From: Salibaculum griseiflavum
Lineage (GTDB): Bacteria > Pseudomonadota > Alphaproteobacteria > Rhodobacterales > Rhodobacteraceae
NCBI RefSeq assembly: GCF_003129565.1
Contig: NZ_QETF01000003.1
Location: 186,001 to 250,000, forward strand
Direction: 5' to 3'
DNA: 64,000 bases
Part shown: positions 55,400 to 64,000 of the stretch, piece by piece
How positions within the stretch are numbered: position 1 is the stretch's first letter
Layout of the letters: the number at the start of each line of letters is the position of its first letter
Notes under the pieces: model-generated
Seen by the model: only the letters and a program-made list of their open reading frames with translations
The model's database searches: none
Told to the model about the DNA's origin: nothing
Position numbers and translations under genes: made by a program

Positions 55400-56190
55400 T
55401 GCCGGCACCAATGGTGCTGCTTGGCGCGCTGGCCATCTGCGCCGGGCTGGGCTGGGCTTTGCGCGGCGGGTTTTCCGGACAAGGCAACGGCACCATTGTC
55501 GGCATGGACATGCAGGGGCTGCTATTCGCCGTGATCTCCGTTGGCGCCGCTGTCTGGTTTTTCGGGCCGATGTTCGGCGTGGCCATCATCGTGGCGGTGG
55601 TGATCCACGAATTCGGTCATGTCGCCGCCTATCGTGTGGCAGGGCACCACGATGCGCGGTTTCGCCTGATTCCGCTGGTCGGGGGTGTGGCGATTTCCGA
55701 CCGCCTGCCCGACAGCCAGATCAAGGATTTCTTCATCACCCTGATGGGGCCTGCCATCGGGATCGGCCCGATGCTGCTGGCCTTTGGCATGGTGCCCTAC
55801 ACGATTCACGCCGCACCTATGCTGACGGAATTCCTTCTCGTTTTCGCCAGCGTCACCGGAGCGCTGAATTTCTTCAACATGCTGCCCTTCTGGCCGCTCG
55901 ATGGCGGGCGGATGCTGTCGGTCATCGCCGGGGCGTTCTGGCCGCCTCTTGGCATCATCCTGCCTGCGGTGATGTGCGGGCTGCTGGTGACAGCGGCGAT
56001 TGCCATGCAATCGCTTCTGCTGTTCGTGTTCGCCGTGATCGGCGCGCAGGGCCTGATGCGTGCAGGAGAGATCTCGCGCATGCAGGCGCCCATCGGCAAG
56101 CCCCGCGCCGTTCTTGCACTGGGCGCCTATCTCGCCGTCGCGGGCACGCTGCTATTCGGCGGCCTGGGCTTGCTGACCCGTTTCCTGTAA
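55399..56190 (+). CDS. M50-family membrane metalloprotease
   Basis: A 263-residue inner-membrane site-2-protease-like protein. The zinc motif HEFGH lies in IHEFGHVAAYRVAG; the third ligand motif is PFWPLDGGRML. About six hydrophobic segments are present, and no PDZ domain is seen, as in the short S2P group. Its ATG overlaps the fabI stop, so it is translated with the lipid genes. The substrate is unknown; a regulator of membrane-lipid homeostasis is a plausible inference. Confidence 0.88.
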   Translation: MPAPMVLLGALAICAGLGWALRGGFSGQGNGTIVGMDMQGLLFAVISVGAAVWFFGPMFGVAIIVAVVIHEFGHVAAYRVAGHHDARFRLIPLVGGVAISDRLPDSQIKDFFITLMGPAIGIGPMLLAFGMVPYTIHAAPMLTEFLLVFASVTGALNFFNMLPFWPLDGGRMLSVIAGAFWPPLGIILPAVMCGLLVTAAIAMQSLLLFVFAVIGAQGLMRAGEISRMQAPIGKPRAVLALGAYLAVAGTLLFGGLGLLTRFL

Positions 56191-56192
56191 CG

Positions 56193-56215
56193 AAAAAGGG
56201 CGCCCGAAGGCGCCC
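56193..56215 (-). terminator. Terminator between M50 gene and FKBP gene
   Basis: GGGCGCC, CGAA tetraloop region, GGCGCCC. On the minus strand it runs into TTTTTCG, so it serves the FKBP gene; it may also slow the opposing fab operon. Confidence 0.85.
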
Positions 56216-56241
56216 CCATCCATATCTTCAATCCGGTCGCC

Positions 56242-56676
56242 TCAGGCGGCCTTGATCTCGACCAGTTCGATCTCGAAGTTCAGGTCCTTGCCCGCCAGCG
56301 GGTGGTTGGCGTCCAAGGTCACTTCTTCCTCGGTCAATTCAACCACCGTCACAGGGATCGCCTGCCCGTCAGGGGATTGCATCTGAAGCTGCATCCCCAT
56401 CTCCAGCGGAATCTCCGGCGGCACCTGGGCGCGCGGAACGGCCTGGCGGGCATTGGGGTCGGCTTCGCCATAGGCCTCGGCGCAGGGCACTTCGACGGTC
56501 TTCTTGTCGCCCACGGCCATGCCGGGGATCGCGTTGTCCAGGCCGGGAATGATCTGCCCGGATCCCACGGTGAATTCCAGCGGCTCACGGCCTTGGGAGC
56601 TGTCGAAGGTTTCGCCGCTGTGCAGCGTGCCGGTGTAATGAATAGCGACGGTGTCACCCGCTTTGACCTGGGTCAT
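56242..56676 (-). CDS. FKBP-type peptidyl-prolyl isomerase
   Basis: A 144-residue SlyD/FkpB-like PPIase. The ATG at 56676 follows AAGGAAATCTC. FKBP features are VAIHYTGTL, SGETFDSS, the insert-in-flap arrangement VPCAEAYGEADPNA and a C-terminal LDANHPLAGKDLNFEIELV. It lacks the His-rich tail of E. coli SlyD. It is convergent with the M50 gene. Confidence 0.93.
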   Translation of the reverse strand: MTQVKAGDTVAIHYTGTLHSGETFDSSQGREPLEFTVGSGQIIPGLDNAIPGMAVGDKKTVEVPCAEAYGEADPNARQAVPRAQVPPEIPLEMGMQLQMQSPDGQAIPVTVVELTEEEVTLDANHPLAGKDLNFEIELVEIKAA

Positions 56677-56836
56677 GAGATTTCCTTTGTAGGGGGGATT
56701 GATGGCAGGGGCCGCGCACGCTCGCGCGGGTGCCCTGATTGACTCGGCAGTGAAACTAACCATGCCGGTCCCGGATTGCAAACCGGGCCTTTTCCCGCGC
56801 GTGGCCTCGTGTCACTCTGACCTCAACAGGGAGAGA

Positions 56837-57517
56837 ATGATGACCATCACCACCTGCGTCTTCGACGCCTACGGAACACTGTTCGATGTCAATGCCGCCG
56901 CCCGCGTCGTGGCCGAAGAGCCCGGCCAGGAAAAACTGGCTGACCTCTGGCCGGAACTGGCCGCGCTGTGGCGCCGCAAACAGTTGGAATACAGTTGGCT
57001 GCGGGCGGTGTCCGGGCGCCACCTCGATTTCTGGGAAGTGACACAGGACGGCCTCGACTACGCGATGGAGGCGATGGACCTGCATGACAACGCCCTGCGC
57101 GCCAAGCTATTGGGCGTTTACAAGGAACTGCCCGCTTTCCCCGAAGTTCCGGAGATGCTCAAGACGCTCAAGGAGCGCGGCATGACCACGGCCATTCTGA
57201 CCAATGGCAGTCCGGAAATGGTCGTGGCCGCCGTGAAGTCCGCCGGGATCGGACCTTGGCTGGATGATGTTCTTACCGTCGAGGAAGTGCGCAGCTACAA
57301 GCCGGACCGCCGGGTTTACGACCTGGTTTTCGACCATTTCGGCGCCGTTCAGCAAGAAGTGCTCTTCGCCTCGGCCAATGGCTGGGATGCTGCTGCCGCG
57401 GCGGGATACGGATTTGCCACGGTCTGGGTCAACCGCGAAGGCGCCCCGCAAGACAGGCTCTGGGCCGCGCCCCATCGTATTCTGCCGGACCTGTCCACGA
57501 TACCGGACCTGATCTGA
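56837..57517 (+). CDS. HAD hydrolase, L-2-haloacid dehalogenase type II
   Basis: A 226-residue HAD enzyme. It starts at ATG 56837 after AGGGAGAG (a second Met follows). Motif I is FDAYGTLFDV (nucleophile Asp), motif II ILTNGSPE, motif III SYKPDRRVY, and motif IV is in FASANGWDAAAAAG. The SxxxGWD-like end (SANGWDA) matches the haloacid dehalogenase subgroup. Its stop overlaps the next start (TGATG). The native substrate may be another 2-substituted acid. Confidence 0.9.
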   Translation: MMTITTCVFDAYGTLFDVNAAARVVAEEPGQEKLADLWPELAALWRRKQLEYSWLRAVSGRHLDFWEVTQDGLDYAMEAMDLHDNALRAKLLGVYKELPAFPEVPEMLKTLKERGMTTAILTNGSPEMVVAAVKSAGIGPWLDDVLTVEEVRSYKPDRRVYDLVFDHFGAVQQEVLFASANGWDAAAAAGYGFATVWVNREGAPQDRLWAAPHRILPDLSTIPDLI

Positions 57518-58335
57518 TGCCGCATTTTACCGCCGCCGACGGCACACGGCTGTTCTACACTGAAAACGGCGAGGGCCCGGCGGTGCTGGCGCTGGCCGGG
57601 CTGACCCGCAATTCGGGCGACTTCGACCATGTCGCCCCCTATTTGCCCTGCCGCCTGATCCGGATGGATTATCGCGGACGCGGGCAATCCGATTGGGCCG
57701 ACCCGGCCACCTACACGATCCCGCAAGAGGGCGCCGACGCACTGGCGCTGCTGGACCATCTGGGACTGGACAAGGCCGCCATCCTCGGAACGTCCCGTGG
57801 CGGACTGATCGCCATGATGCTGGCAGCGACGCACAAGGACCGGCTGACCGGTGTCGCGCTCAACGATATCGGGCCCGAAATCGACCCCAAGGGACTGAAA
57901 GTCATCGAGAATTATATCGGCCGCAATCCGGCACAAAAGACCTATGAAGAGGCCGCGCTGTTCCGCGCCCGCAACTGGGTGCATTTCAGGGGCGTGGGTC
58001 ACGACCGCTGGCTGCACGAGGTGCGCAACCATTACGAGGAGACCCCCGAGGGCCTCGTGATCCGCTATGATCCGAAGCTGCGCGAGGCCGTGTTCGAAAA
58101 CGCGCAGGTCCAGCCCGCCCCGGACCTGTGGCCGTTGTTCGAGGCGTTGCACGGCCTGCCGCTCTGCCTGATCCGGGGCGAAAATTCCGACCTTCTGACA
58201 GAGGCGACATGGGACAGGATGCGGAATTTGCGCCACGACGCCATCGCCGCCGAGGTGCCTGATCGGGGCCACGTTCCCTTTCTTGACGAACCGCAGGCGC
58301 TTCACGCCCTGCAAAGCTGGATCGACATCCTATGA
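57517..58335 (+). CDS. Alpha/beta hydrolase
   Basis: A 272-residue cytoplasmic hydrolase. The nucleophile elbow is GTSRGG, the oxyanion region ALAGLTRNSGDF, the acid in RGENSDLLTE and the His in DRGHVPFLDE. Substrate is unknown. It overlaps both neighbours by four bases or less, in a run with the HAD gene and the PLP gene. Confidence 0.9.
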   Translation: MPHFTAADGTRLFYTENGEGPAVLALAGLTRNSGDFDHVAPYLPCRLIRMDYRGRGQSDWADPATYTIPQEGADALALLDHLGLDKAAILGTSRGGLIAMMLAATHKDRLTGVALNDIGPEIDPKGLKVIENYIGRNPAQKTYEEAALFRARNWVHFRGVGHDRWLHEVRNHYEETPEGLVIRYDPKLREAVFENAQVQPAPDLWPLFEALHGLPLCLIRGENSDLLTEATWDRMRNLRHDAIAAEVPDRGHVPFLDEPQALHALQSWIDIL

Positions 58336-59303
58336 ATATCGACATGATCCGCGAGGCCGCTACCCGCTTGGCTGGGCACGCGCGGCACACACCGCTTCTG
58401 TCCTCGCCATTTCTGGACGAGATCGCCGGCCGGCGCGTCCTGATCAAACCGGAATGCCTGCAGCACACGGGCAGCTTCAAGTTTCGCGGCGGCTGGTCTG
58501 CTGTGTCGGCGCTCGATCCCGAGACACGCGAACGCGGCGTGATCGCCTATTCCTCGGGCAACCATGCTCAGGGCGTGGCCTATGCGGCGCAATTGCACGG
58601 CGCGCCATCGGTGATCGTGATGCCATCCGATGCGCCCGCTCTGAAAATCCGCAATACCCGCGCGCTGGGGGCCGAGGTCGTCCTGTATGATCGCGCGACC
58701 GACAGCCGCGAGGAGATCGGTGGCCGGATCGCCGAGGAGCGCGGCTTGACCCTGATCCGGCCCTATGACGAACCGGAGGTGATCGCCGGCCAGGGCACAT
58801 GCGGCCTTGAGATCGCGGCTGATGCAAAAGCATGCGAAATTGATGAAGCCGACGTATTGGTTTGCTGTGGCGGTGGTGGTTTGACATCCGGCATCGCGCT
58901 GGCCTGTGCGGCCGATCACCCCGGTCTGACGGTCCGAACCGTTGAACCCGAAGGGTTCGACGACGTGAAACGGTCGCTTGAAAGCGGAACAATCCAGACC
59001 AATGACCGGCGCGACGGCAGCATCTGCGACGCCATCATAACGCCCGCGCCCGGTGACCTGACCTTTCCGATCATGGCTCGGCTTTGCGGCCCGGGCCTCA
59101 CCGTGACAGAGGAAGAGGCCCTGCGCGCCATGGGGCATGCCTTTCAACGGCTGAAACTCGTGGCCGAGCCGGGCGGCGCCGTGGCCCTGGCGGCGGCCCT
59201 GTTCCATGGCGACCAGCTCAACCACGACACTGTTATCGTCACCATCACCGGCGGCAATGTGGATGCCGCCATGTTCAAGAAGGCACTGGATACGCTCTCA
59301 TGA
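58332..59303 (+). CDS. PLP-dependent serine/threonine dehydratase-like enzyme
   Basis: A 323-residue fold-type II PLP enzyme. The Schiff-base Lys is in GSFKFRGGW; SSGNHAQGVAYAA binds the substrate carboxylate, and CGGGGLTSG binds the phosphate. Short form, without the regulatory ACT domain of biosynthetic IlvA. Threonine or serine dehydratase, serine racemase or hydroxyaspartate dehydratase are all possible. It overlaps the neighbours at both ends (ATGA). Confidence 0.88.
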   Translation: MNIDMIREAATRLAGHARHTPLLSSPFLDEIAGRRVLIKPECLQHTGSFKFRGGWSAVSALDPETRERGVIAYSSGNHAQGVAYAAQLHGAPSVIVMPSDAPALKIRNTRALGAEVVLYDRATDSREEIGGRIAEERGLTLIRPYDEPEVIAGQGTCGLEIAADAKACEIDEADVLVCCGGGGLTSGIALACAADHPGLTVRTVEPEGFDDVKRSLESGTIQTNDRRDGSICDAIITPAPGDLTFPIMARLCGPGLTVTEEEALRAMGHAFQRLKLVAEPGGAVALAAALFHGDQLNHDTVIVTITGGNVDAAMFKKALDTLS

Positions 59304-60505
59304 CCCATTTCACGATCGCCAGTTTCAACGTCAAGAACCTCATCGGGCCGGACCAGGAATACTACGAATTCCAGTCCTACACGCCGGAGGAATACGCCTG
59401 GAAAAAGGACTGGCTGGCCGACCAGTTGCTGACGATGGATGCGGATATCGTCGGCTTCCAGGAGATTTTCGAGGAAGACGCCTTGCGCGACGTGGTGGCC
59501 GAGGCTGATAGCCGTGGCATTGCAATGAACAGCGCCGCGATCCCCGATGCCTCCAAGCGCTATCACCGCAAGGCGATCTTTCGCAAACTGGCCTACACAC
59601 CCTATTCCGGCGCCGAACTGGCCTTCGCACCGAATATTGCCGATGCCGGTCCCGGCAAGCGGCGACCCGGCGTTGCCATCCTGTCGCGCCACGGGTTCGC
59701 AGAGCCGCCCGAGGTGCTGCAAGACCTCGACGATCCGCTGGAAATTCCCTTTCAGCCCTTGCGCGGGCTGGAGGGCGAGGCCGGGTCGTTCACCCTTCAG
59801 CGGCTGTCCCGACCGATCCTCAAGGCCCGGGTCGCCGTTGGCGGCGAGGTTATCACCGTCTTCAATTGCCACCTGAAATCCAAGCTGGGCGAATACATCG
59901 TGCCGCCGGGCGCGGATTTCGCGCGTGAAGAGGTGCTGACGCGATATGACCCGCTGGGGCGCGCGATGGGCAGTCTGCGCGCCGCGCTGCGCCGTATGGC
60001 CGAGGCCTGGGTGCTGCGCCGGGAAATCCTCAAGGAACTGAACCACGGCAAGCCTGTCATGGTTCTGGGCGATTTCAACGACGGGGAAAACGCCGTCAGC
60101 TCGGAAATCATCTCGGGCGAGGTGCCGTTCAAGAATTACAGCTGGATGCTGCGCCACGACGCCAAGGATTACGGCGACCGCTATTCGAAAGAGGAAAACG
60201 TCCAGATCACGGAAAGCGTCGAGCGGGTGCGCCTGCATTCCGCCGAAAAGCTCTTCGTGCGCAAATCCAACCGCGACATGGTTTTCACCTCGGCCTTTGG
60301 CGGCGTTTTCGAATCCATCGACCAGATCTACATGTCGCGGCATTTCCACCCCGACTACAAGCGACGCATCGGCGAGATGGAGTATTTCAGCGTCCTCAAC
60401 GACCACCTGACAGACGGGTCACACCCCGAGGCGCCCTATAACAAGCTGGCCTCGGATCATGGACAGATCATCGCGCACATGCGGATCGGGACAGAGGCGG
60501 AATGA
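59300..60505 (+). CDS. Endonuclease/exonuclease/phosphatase-family protein
   Basis: A 401-residue EEP-fold protein starting at ATG 59300 (ATGA overlap with the PLP gene). Fold landmarks: FTIASFNVKNLIG, DIVGFQEIFEED, FNCHLKSKLGEY (catalytic His), VMVLGDFNDGENA (Asp-Asn) and LASDHGQIIAHMR (final Asp-His). No signal peptide. It may act on DNA, RNA, a phosphoester or a small molecule. It overlaps the next gene by four bases. Confidence 0.88.
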   Translation: MTHFTIASFNVKNLIGPDQEYYEFQSYTPEEYAWKKDWLADQLLTMDADIVGFQEIFEEDALRDVVAEADSRGIAMNSAAIPDASKRYHRKAIFRKLAYTPYSGAELAFAPNIADAGPGKRRPGVAILSRHGFAEPPEVLQDLDDPLEIPFQPLRGLEGEAGSFTLQRLSRPILKARVAVGGEVITVFNCHLKSKLGEYIVPPGADFAREEVLTRYDPLGRAMGSLRAALRRMAEAWVLRREILKELNHGKPVMVLGDFNDGENAVSSEIISGEVPFKNYSWMLRHDAKDYGDRYSKEENVQITESVERVRLHSAEKLFVRKSNRDMVFTSAFGGVFESIDQIYMSRHFHPDYKRRIGEMEYFSVLNDHLTDGSHPEAPYNKLASDHGQIIAHMRIGTEAE

Positions 60506-61287
60506 AGACGGGTTCGGTAGATCGGGGCGGATACGCCATAACCTACGAGATGGCGGGCGACGGACCGGACGTCGTCTTTGCCCATGCGCTGGGGCTGGAT
60601 CGGCAGATCTGGGACGATGTCGCCTATCACCTGCCCGATCATCGCACGATCCGGATCGACATGCGCGGTCACGGGCGCTCGGGCGTTCCGGACGGGCCAT
60701 ATTCGATGGGTGGGCTGATCGCCGACACCGAGGCCGTCTGCGATGCGCTTGACGTGCGGGACGCGGTCTTCGTCGGCCTGTCGGTTGGCGGCATGATCGG
60801 CCAGGGTTTGGCGGTCAAACGGCTGGACATGCTGCGCGGGCTCGTCCTTTCCAACACGGCCGCGAAATTCGGGCAGCCGGGTCCGTGGCAAGAGCGCGCC
60901 GCCCTGGTGCGCAAACAGGGCATGAAGGCGGTGGCCGACATGACGCTGGAAAAATGGTTCGGCCCGAAGGACCGCGACGGTGCCGCCGCGACCTGGGCGC
61001 GCGAACGCCTGCTGCAATGCGATCCCGAAGGCTATGCCGGATGCTGCGAGGCCATCGCGGGCACGGATTTCTATTCGCCGACCAGCGGGCTGCGCCTGCC
61101 GACGCTGGGTATCGCCGGGGATCGCGACGGCTCGACCCCGCCGGATCTGGTGCGCGAAACGGTCGAATTGATCCCGGGCGCCGAGTTCAAGCTGATGCGC
61201 GGATCGGGTCACTTGCCCTGCCTCGATGCGCCGTCGGATTACGCCCGACTTCTCTACGGTTTCTTCCGGACGATCGGGCATGTCTGA
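60502..61287 (+). CDS. Alpha/beta hydrolase, PcaD-like
   Basis: A 261-residue hydrolase resembling 3-oxoadipate enol-lactonase: VFAHALGLDRQIWDDV, RGHGRSGVPDGPYSM, the nucleophile elbow GLSVGGMIGQGLA, Asp in AGDRDGSTPP, and His in GSGHLPCLDAP. No other beta-ketoadipate gene is in the window, so PcaD activity is not certain. It is coupled upstream to the EEP gene and overlaps the next hydrolase by eight bases. Confidence 0.87.
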   Translation: MKTGSVDRGGYAITYEMAGDGPDVVFAHALGLDRQIWDDVAYHLPDHRTIRIDMRGHGRSGVPDGPYSMGGLIADTEAVCDALDVRDAVFVGLSVGGMIGQGLAVKRLDMLRGLVLSNTAAKFGQPGPWQERAALVRKQGMKAVADMTLEKWFGPKDRDGAAATWARERLLQCDPEGYAGCCEAIAGTDFYSPTSGLRLPTLGIAGDRDGSTPPDLVRETVELIPGAEFKLMRGSGHLPCLDAPSDYARLLYGFFRTIGHV

Positions 61288-61990
61288 ATTGCTCCTGGTT
61301 CACGGTTCCTGCCACGGGGCATGGTGCTGGGATCGCCTGATCCCCGAATTGGCCGAGCGTGGCTTTCGCGCGCGGGCCATAGACCTTCCCGGGCATGGTG
61401 CGGACAAGACACCATTGGCCGAGGTCACGCTGGATGGCTACGCCGAGGCCATCCTGGCAGAGATGGATGGCCCCACCGTTCTGGTCGGCCATTCGGCGGG
61501 CGGATACGCCATCACCGCCGCCGCGCAAAAACGTCCCGATCTCGTTGCCGCCTTGGTCTATGTCTGTGCCTACGTGCCCATGCCGGGAAAGTCGCTGGCT
61601 CAAATGCGCCGCATGGCCCCCAGCCAACCGCTGATCGAGGCGGTGCAGGTCGCGCCGGACAGGGTCAGCTTCACCATCGACACCGCCATGGCCCCGGAAA
61701 AGTTCTACCATGATGTCGCGCCGGACCTCGCCGCCTGGGCCACGGATCGGCTTGGACCACAGCCCATCGCGCCGCAGGATACCGCGCTGGCCGATACCGC
61801 CCGGGCCGAAGCCCTGCCCCGGCACTACATCCGGTGCACGCAGGACCGCACTATTCCGCCAGACTTCCAACGCACCATGACAGAGGGGTGGAGGGGCGGC
61901 CGCGTGGTTGACCTGCCGATGTCGCATTCGCCGTTCCTTGCCGACCCGGCCCGGCTGGCAAAGACAATGGCGGAAATCCTGACCGACTGA
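61280..61990 (+). CDS. Alpha/beta hydrolase, plant-esterase-like
   Basis: A 236-residue protein starting at ATG 61280. ELLLVHGSCHGAWCWDRLIP and the elbow VGHSAGGYAI match the MES/hydroxynitrile-lyase-like (AB_hydrolase_6) group; the acid is in CTQDRTIPP and the His in MSHSPFL. The substrate is unknown. It ends the coupled hydrolase run; the MFS gene starts 38 bases later. Confidence 0.88.
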   Translation: MSELLLVHGSCHGAWCWDRLIPELAERGFRARAIDLPGHGADKTPLAEVTLDGYAEAILAEMDGPTVLVGHSAGGYAITAAAQKRPDLVAALVYVCAYVPMPGKSLAQMRRMAPSQPLIEAVQVAPDRVSFTIDTAMAPEKFYHDVAPDLAAWATDRLGPQPIAPQDTALADTARAEALPRHYIRCTQDRTIPPDFQRTMTEGWRGGRVVDLPMSHSPFLADPARLAKTMAEILTD

Positions 61991-62028
61991 GGCTTTCCGA
62001 ACCGAACGGTTCAGATTAAAGCACGCGC

Positions 62029-63252
62029 ATGGAACGCGCACAGCGCCGCCGGGCGTTCACATTCATCCTCATCACGCTGGTGATCGACGCCATGGGCATC
62101 GGTCTCATCCTGCCCGTCCTTCCCGATCTGATCGCGGAATTGAACGGATCGGGCATCGGGGCCGCAGCGGTGTGGGGCGGCATCCTGACCACCAGCTTCG
62201 CTGTCATGCAGTTCCTTTTCGGTCCCGTCCTCGGCTCTCTATCCGACCGGTTCGGACGACGACCGGTCATTCTTGTCGCGCTTCTCGTGATGGCGGTGGA
62301 TTACCTCATCATGGCCTCGGCCCAGACCATCTGGCTGCTGCTGTTCGGACGCGTCATCGCAGGGATCACGGCCGCGACCATGGCCACGGCCAGCGCGGCC
62401 ATCGCGGACATGTCCAGTCCGGAACAGAAAAGCGCCAATTTCGGCCTGGTCGGCGCGGCCTTCGGCGTGGGATTCGTGCTCGGGCCGATCATTGGCGGCC
62501 TGCTGGGAGAGCTGGGCATCCGGGCGCCGTTCTATGCTGCGGCAATCCTGGCCGGGGCGAACATGATCTTCGGGTTCTTCGTGTTGCCGGAAACCGTCAC
62601 CGACGCGATCCGCCGCCCCTTGGATCTGCGCCGAGCCAACCCGTTCGGGGCTTTTCGCAAGTTGTCCGAGCTTGAGGGCGTGCGGCGGCTACTGTTCCTG
62701 TTCTTCACCTATGAATTCGCCTTCATCGTCTACCCGGCCATCTGGGCCTATTTCACAAAGGCGCGCTATGACTGGACCCCCGGAATGGTCGGGCTTTCGC
62801 TGGCCCTGTTCGGGATCGGCATGGCGATCGTTCAAGGCGCGCTTATCGGTTCGATCCTGCGCCGGTTCGGGGAACGCATGACCATCGTCTATGGGCTGGT
62901 CTTCAACCTTGCCGCCTTCGTCGTGCTGACCCTCATCGGAAATGGTTGGCTGGCGCTGGCCTTCATCCCTCTGACCTCGCTGGGTGCGGTCGTCACACCT
63001 GCCCTGCAGGGCCGGATGAGCCGTATCGCCAGCGATGACCAGCAGGGCGAATTGCAGGGCGTGATCGCCTCGGCAAAATCACTGGCCCAGATCGTTTCCC
63101 CCCTGGTCATGACACAGATCTTCTGGGCGGCCACAGATCGCGGGGCGCTGCATTTCCCCGGTGCGCCTTTCGTGCTGTCAGCCTGCCTGATGCTGGTCTG
63201 CCTCGCGGTGTTTCTGGCACCGGCTCCAAAAGCGGACAGCGCAGCCCTCTGA
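62029..63252 (+). CDS. MFS transporter, TetA/drug-exporter type
   Basis: A 407-residue twelve-helix antiporter. The loop-2 motif GSLSDRFGRRPV, the helix-1 motif IDAMGIGLILPVLPDL and the helix-5 GPIIGGLLG are those of the TCR/TetA group. Many such chromosomal proteins do not give tetracycline resistance; the substrate is unknown. It lies just after the hydrolase run and may export one of its products. Confidence 0.87.
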   Translation: MERAQRRRAFTFILITLVIDAMGIGLILPVLPDLIAELNGSGIGAAAVWGGILTTSFAVMQFLFGPVLGSLSDRFGRRPVILVALLVMAVDYLIMASAQTIWLLLFGRVIAGITAATMATASAAIADMSSPEQKSANFGLVGAAFGVGFVLGPIIGGLLGELGIRAPFYAAAILAGANMIFGFFVLPETVTDAIRRPLDLRRANPFGAFRKLSELEGVRRLLFLFFTYEFAFIVYPAIWAYFTKARYDWTPGMVGLSLALFGIGMAIVQGALIGSILRRFGERMTIVYGLVFNLAAFVVLTLIGNGWLALAFIPLTSLGAVVTPALQGRMSRIASDDQQGELQGVIASAKSLAQIVSPLVMTQIFWAATDRGALHFPGAPFVLSACLMLVCLAVFLAPAPKADSAAL

Positions 63253-63324
63253 AAGTCGATTTCCGACTTGCGGCCAACCTCGGCAAACGCCACCCTGCCC
63301 CAACAACAAGGGAAGGTCCGGAAG

Positions 63325-64000
63325 ATGACACGCATCAAGGCCGCCGTGTGCCATGAATTCGGCGCTCCGCTGAGCATCGAAGAGATCGAGATTCGCCCGC
63401 CCGAGGGCAGTGAGGTCGAGGTTAAGCTGGCAGCCTGTGCCGTCTGCCATTCCGATATTTCCTATGCGGACGGGGCCTGGGGCGGCTCGCTGCCCGCCGT
63501 CTATGGCCATGAAGCGGCCGGGATCGTGACAGCCGTGGGGGATCAGGCCCGCGGTGTTTCCCTCGGTGATCGGGTCGTGGTTACGCTGATCCGGTCCTGC
63601 GGCACCTGCCCCAGCTGTTCCACCGCGAAACCCACCAATTGCGAAACGCCCTATGACGGCGATCATGGGCCCATCAGGACAGCAGATGGCAGCACGCTGC
63701 ATCAGGCCATGGCCTGTGGCGGTTTCGCCGAGAAGGTTGTCGTCGATGCCTCTCAGGTGGTGGCCTTGCCAGAGCAGATCGACCTCGACGTGGCCTCCCT
63801 GATCGCCTGCGGCGTGATCACCGGTGTCGGCGCGGTGGTCAATGCCGCCGGGCTGCGACCTGGACAGGACGTGGTGGTGATCGGAGCGGGCGGCGTCGGC
63901 CTCAACGCGATCCAGGGCGCGCGCATTGCCGGGGCACGTCGTATCGTTGCCGTCGACATGACCGAAGAGAAGCTGGCCGTCGCCCGTGACTTCGGCGCAA
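63325..64000 (+). CDS. Zinc-dependent alcohol dehydrogenase, 3' partial
   Basis: The frame runs off the right edge (225 complete codons). AAGGTCCGGAAG precedes the ATG. Catalytic zinc ligands lie in CAVCHSDIS and YGHEAAG; the structural zinc cysteines are in CGTCPSCS with a fourth in TNCETP. The Rossmann motif VVIGAGGVGLNAIQG is complete. This is the long-chain ADH / S-(hydroxymethyl)glutathione dehydrogenase-like group; the substrate depends on the missing part. Confidence 0.9.
   Translation, partial: MTRIKAAVCHEFGAPLSIEEIEIRPPEGSEVEVKLAACAVCHSDISYADGAWGGSLPAVYGHEAAGIVTAVGDQARGVSLGDRVVVTLIRSCGTCPSCSTAKPTNCETPYDGDHGPIRTADGSTLHQAMACGGFAEKVVVDASQVVALPEQIDLDVASLIACGVITGVGAVVNAAGLRPGQDVVVIGAGGVGLNAIQGARIAGARRIVAVDMTEEKLAVARDFGA

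Noticed and set aside
62029-63252. Tetracycline resistance determinant
   Set aside because: Only group-level MFS motifs match; there is no adjacent tetR-type repressor, and many chromosomal homologues have other substrates.

Overview
The window is high-GC DNA from an alphaproteobacterium, most likely a marine Rhodobacteraceae (Roseobacter group) member. The evidence is a SAM/SAH-type riboswitch leader before metK (a class known from Rhodobacterales), an irr-fabA-fabB-fabI block, the trpB-trpF-lapA-ihfB-rpsA and cmk-aroA blocks, the miaB/phoH/ybeY/corC/lnt/metK/trmB neighbourhood, and a taurine-type ABC transporter. No species can be named from the sequence alone.

Positions 1-18620 look accessory. 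They hold a primase-helicase open at the left edge, a cluster of TCCCGCA repeats phased at about 11 bp, two coupled genes of phage or island character, a very large Ca-binding-repeat autotransporter with a divergent winged-helix regulator, and a signalling group: a sulfite-oxidase-fold periplasmic protein without cysteine, a hybrid histidine kinase ending in an Hpt domain, a degenerate receiver protein and a LuxR-type response regulator. Gene-poor DNA then leads to the 3' end of tRNA-Ser(GCU), a common island integration site.

Positions 18773-29710 hold ychF, trpA, lldD, an MFS transporter, rplY, pth, two DUF genes and a serine hydrolase. They also hold a four-gene minus-strand operon: two secreted PepSY-like proteins with near-pure Asp/Glu tails, a 2OG-Fe(II) oxygenase lying between them, and a membrane-tethered LuxR-type regulator. 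This operon is the strongest candidate for an undescribed system.

Positions 29879-43697 hold tryptophan synthesis (trpB, trpF), lapA, ihfB and rpsA, then tauABC apparently inserted between rpsA and cmk-aroA, then trmB, a DoxX protein and riboswitch-controlled metK. The tau permease carries an unusual extracytoplasmic insertion.

Positions 43716-52602 hold lnt, corC, ybeY, a small membrane protein, phoH, a lipoprotein and an OmpA protein that share a motif, miaB, a conserved protein, a degenerate REP-type transposase relative and irr. Positions 52756-56190 are fabA, fabB, fabI and an M50 protease. After a convergent FKBP gene, a tightly coupled plus-strand run (56837-61990) of hydrolases, a PLP enzyme and a nuclease/phosphatase-fold protein leads to an MFS exporter and a zinc alcohol dehydrogenase cut by the right edge.
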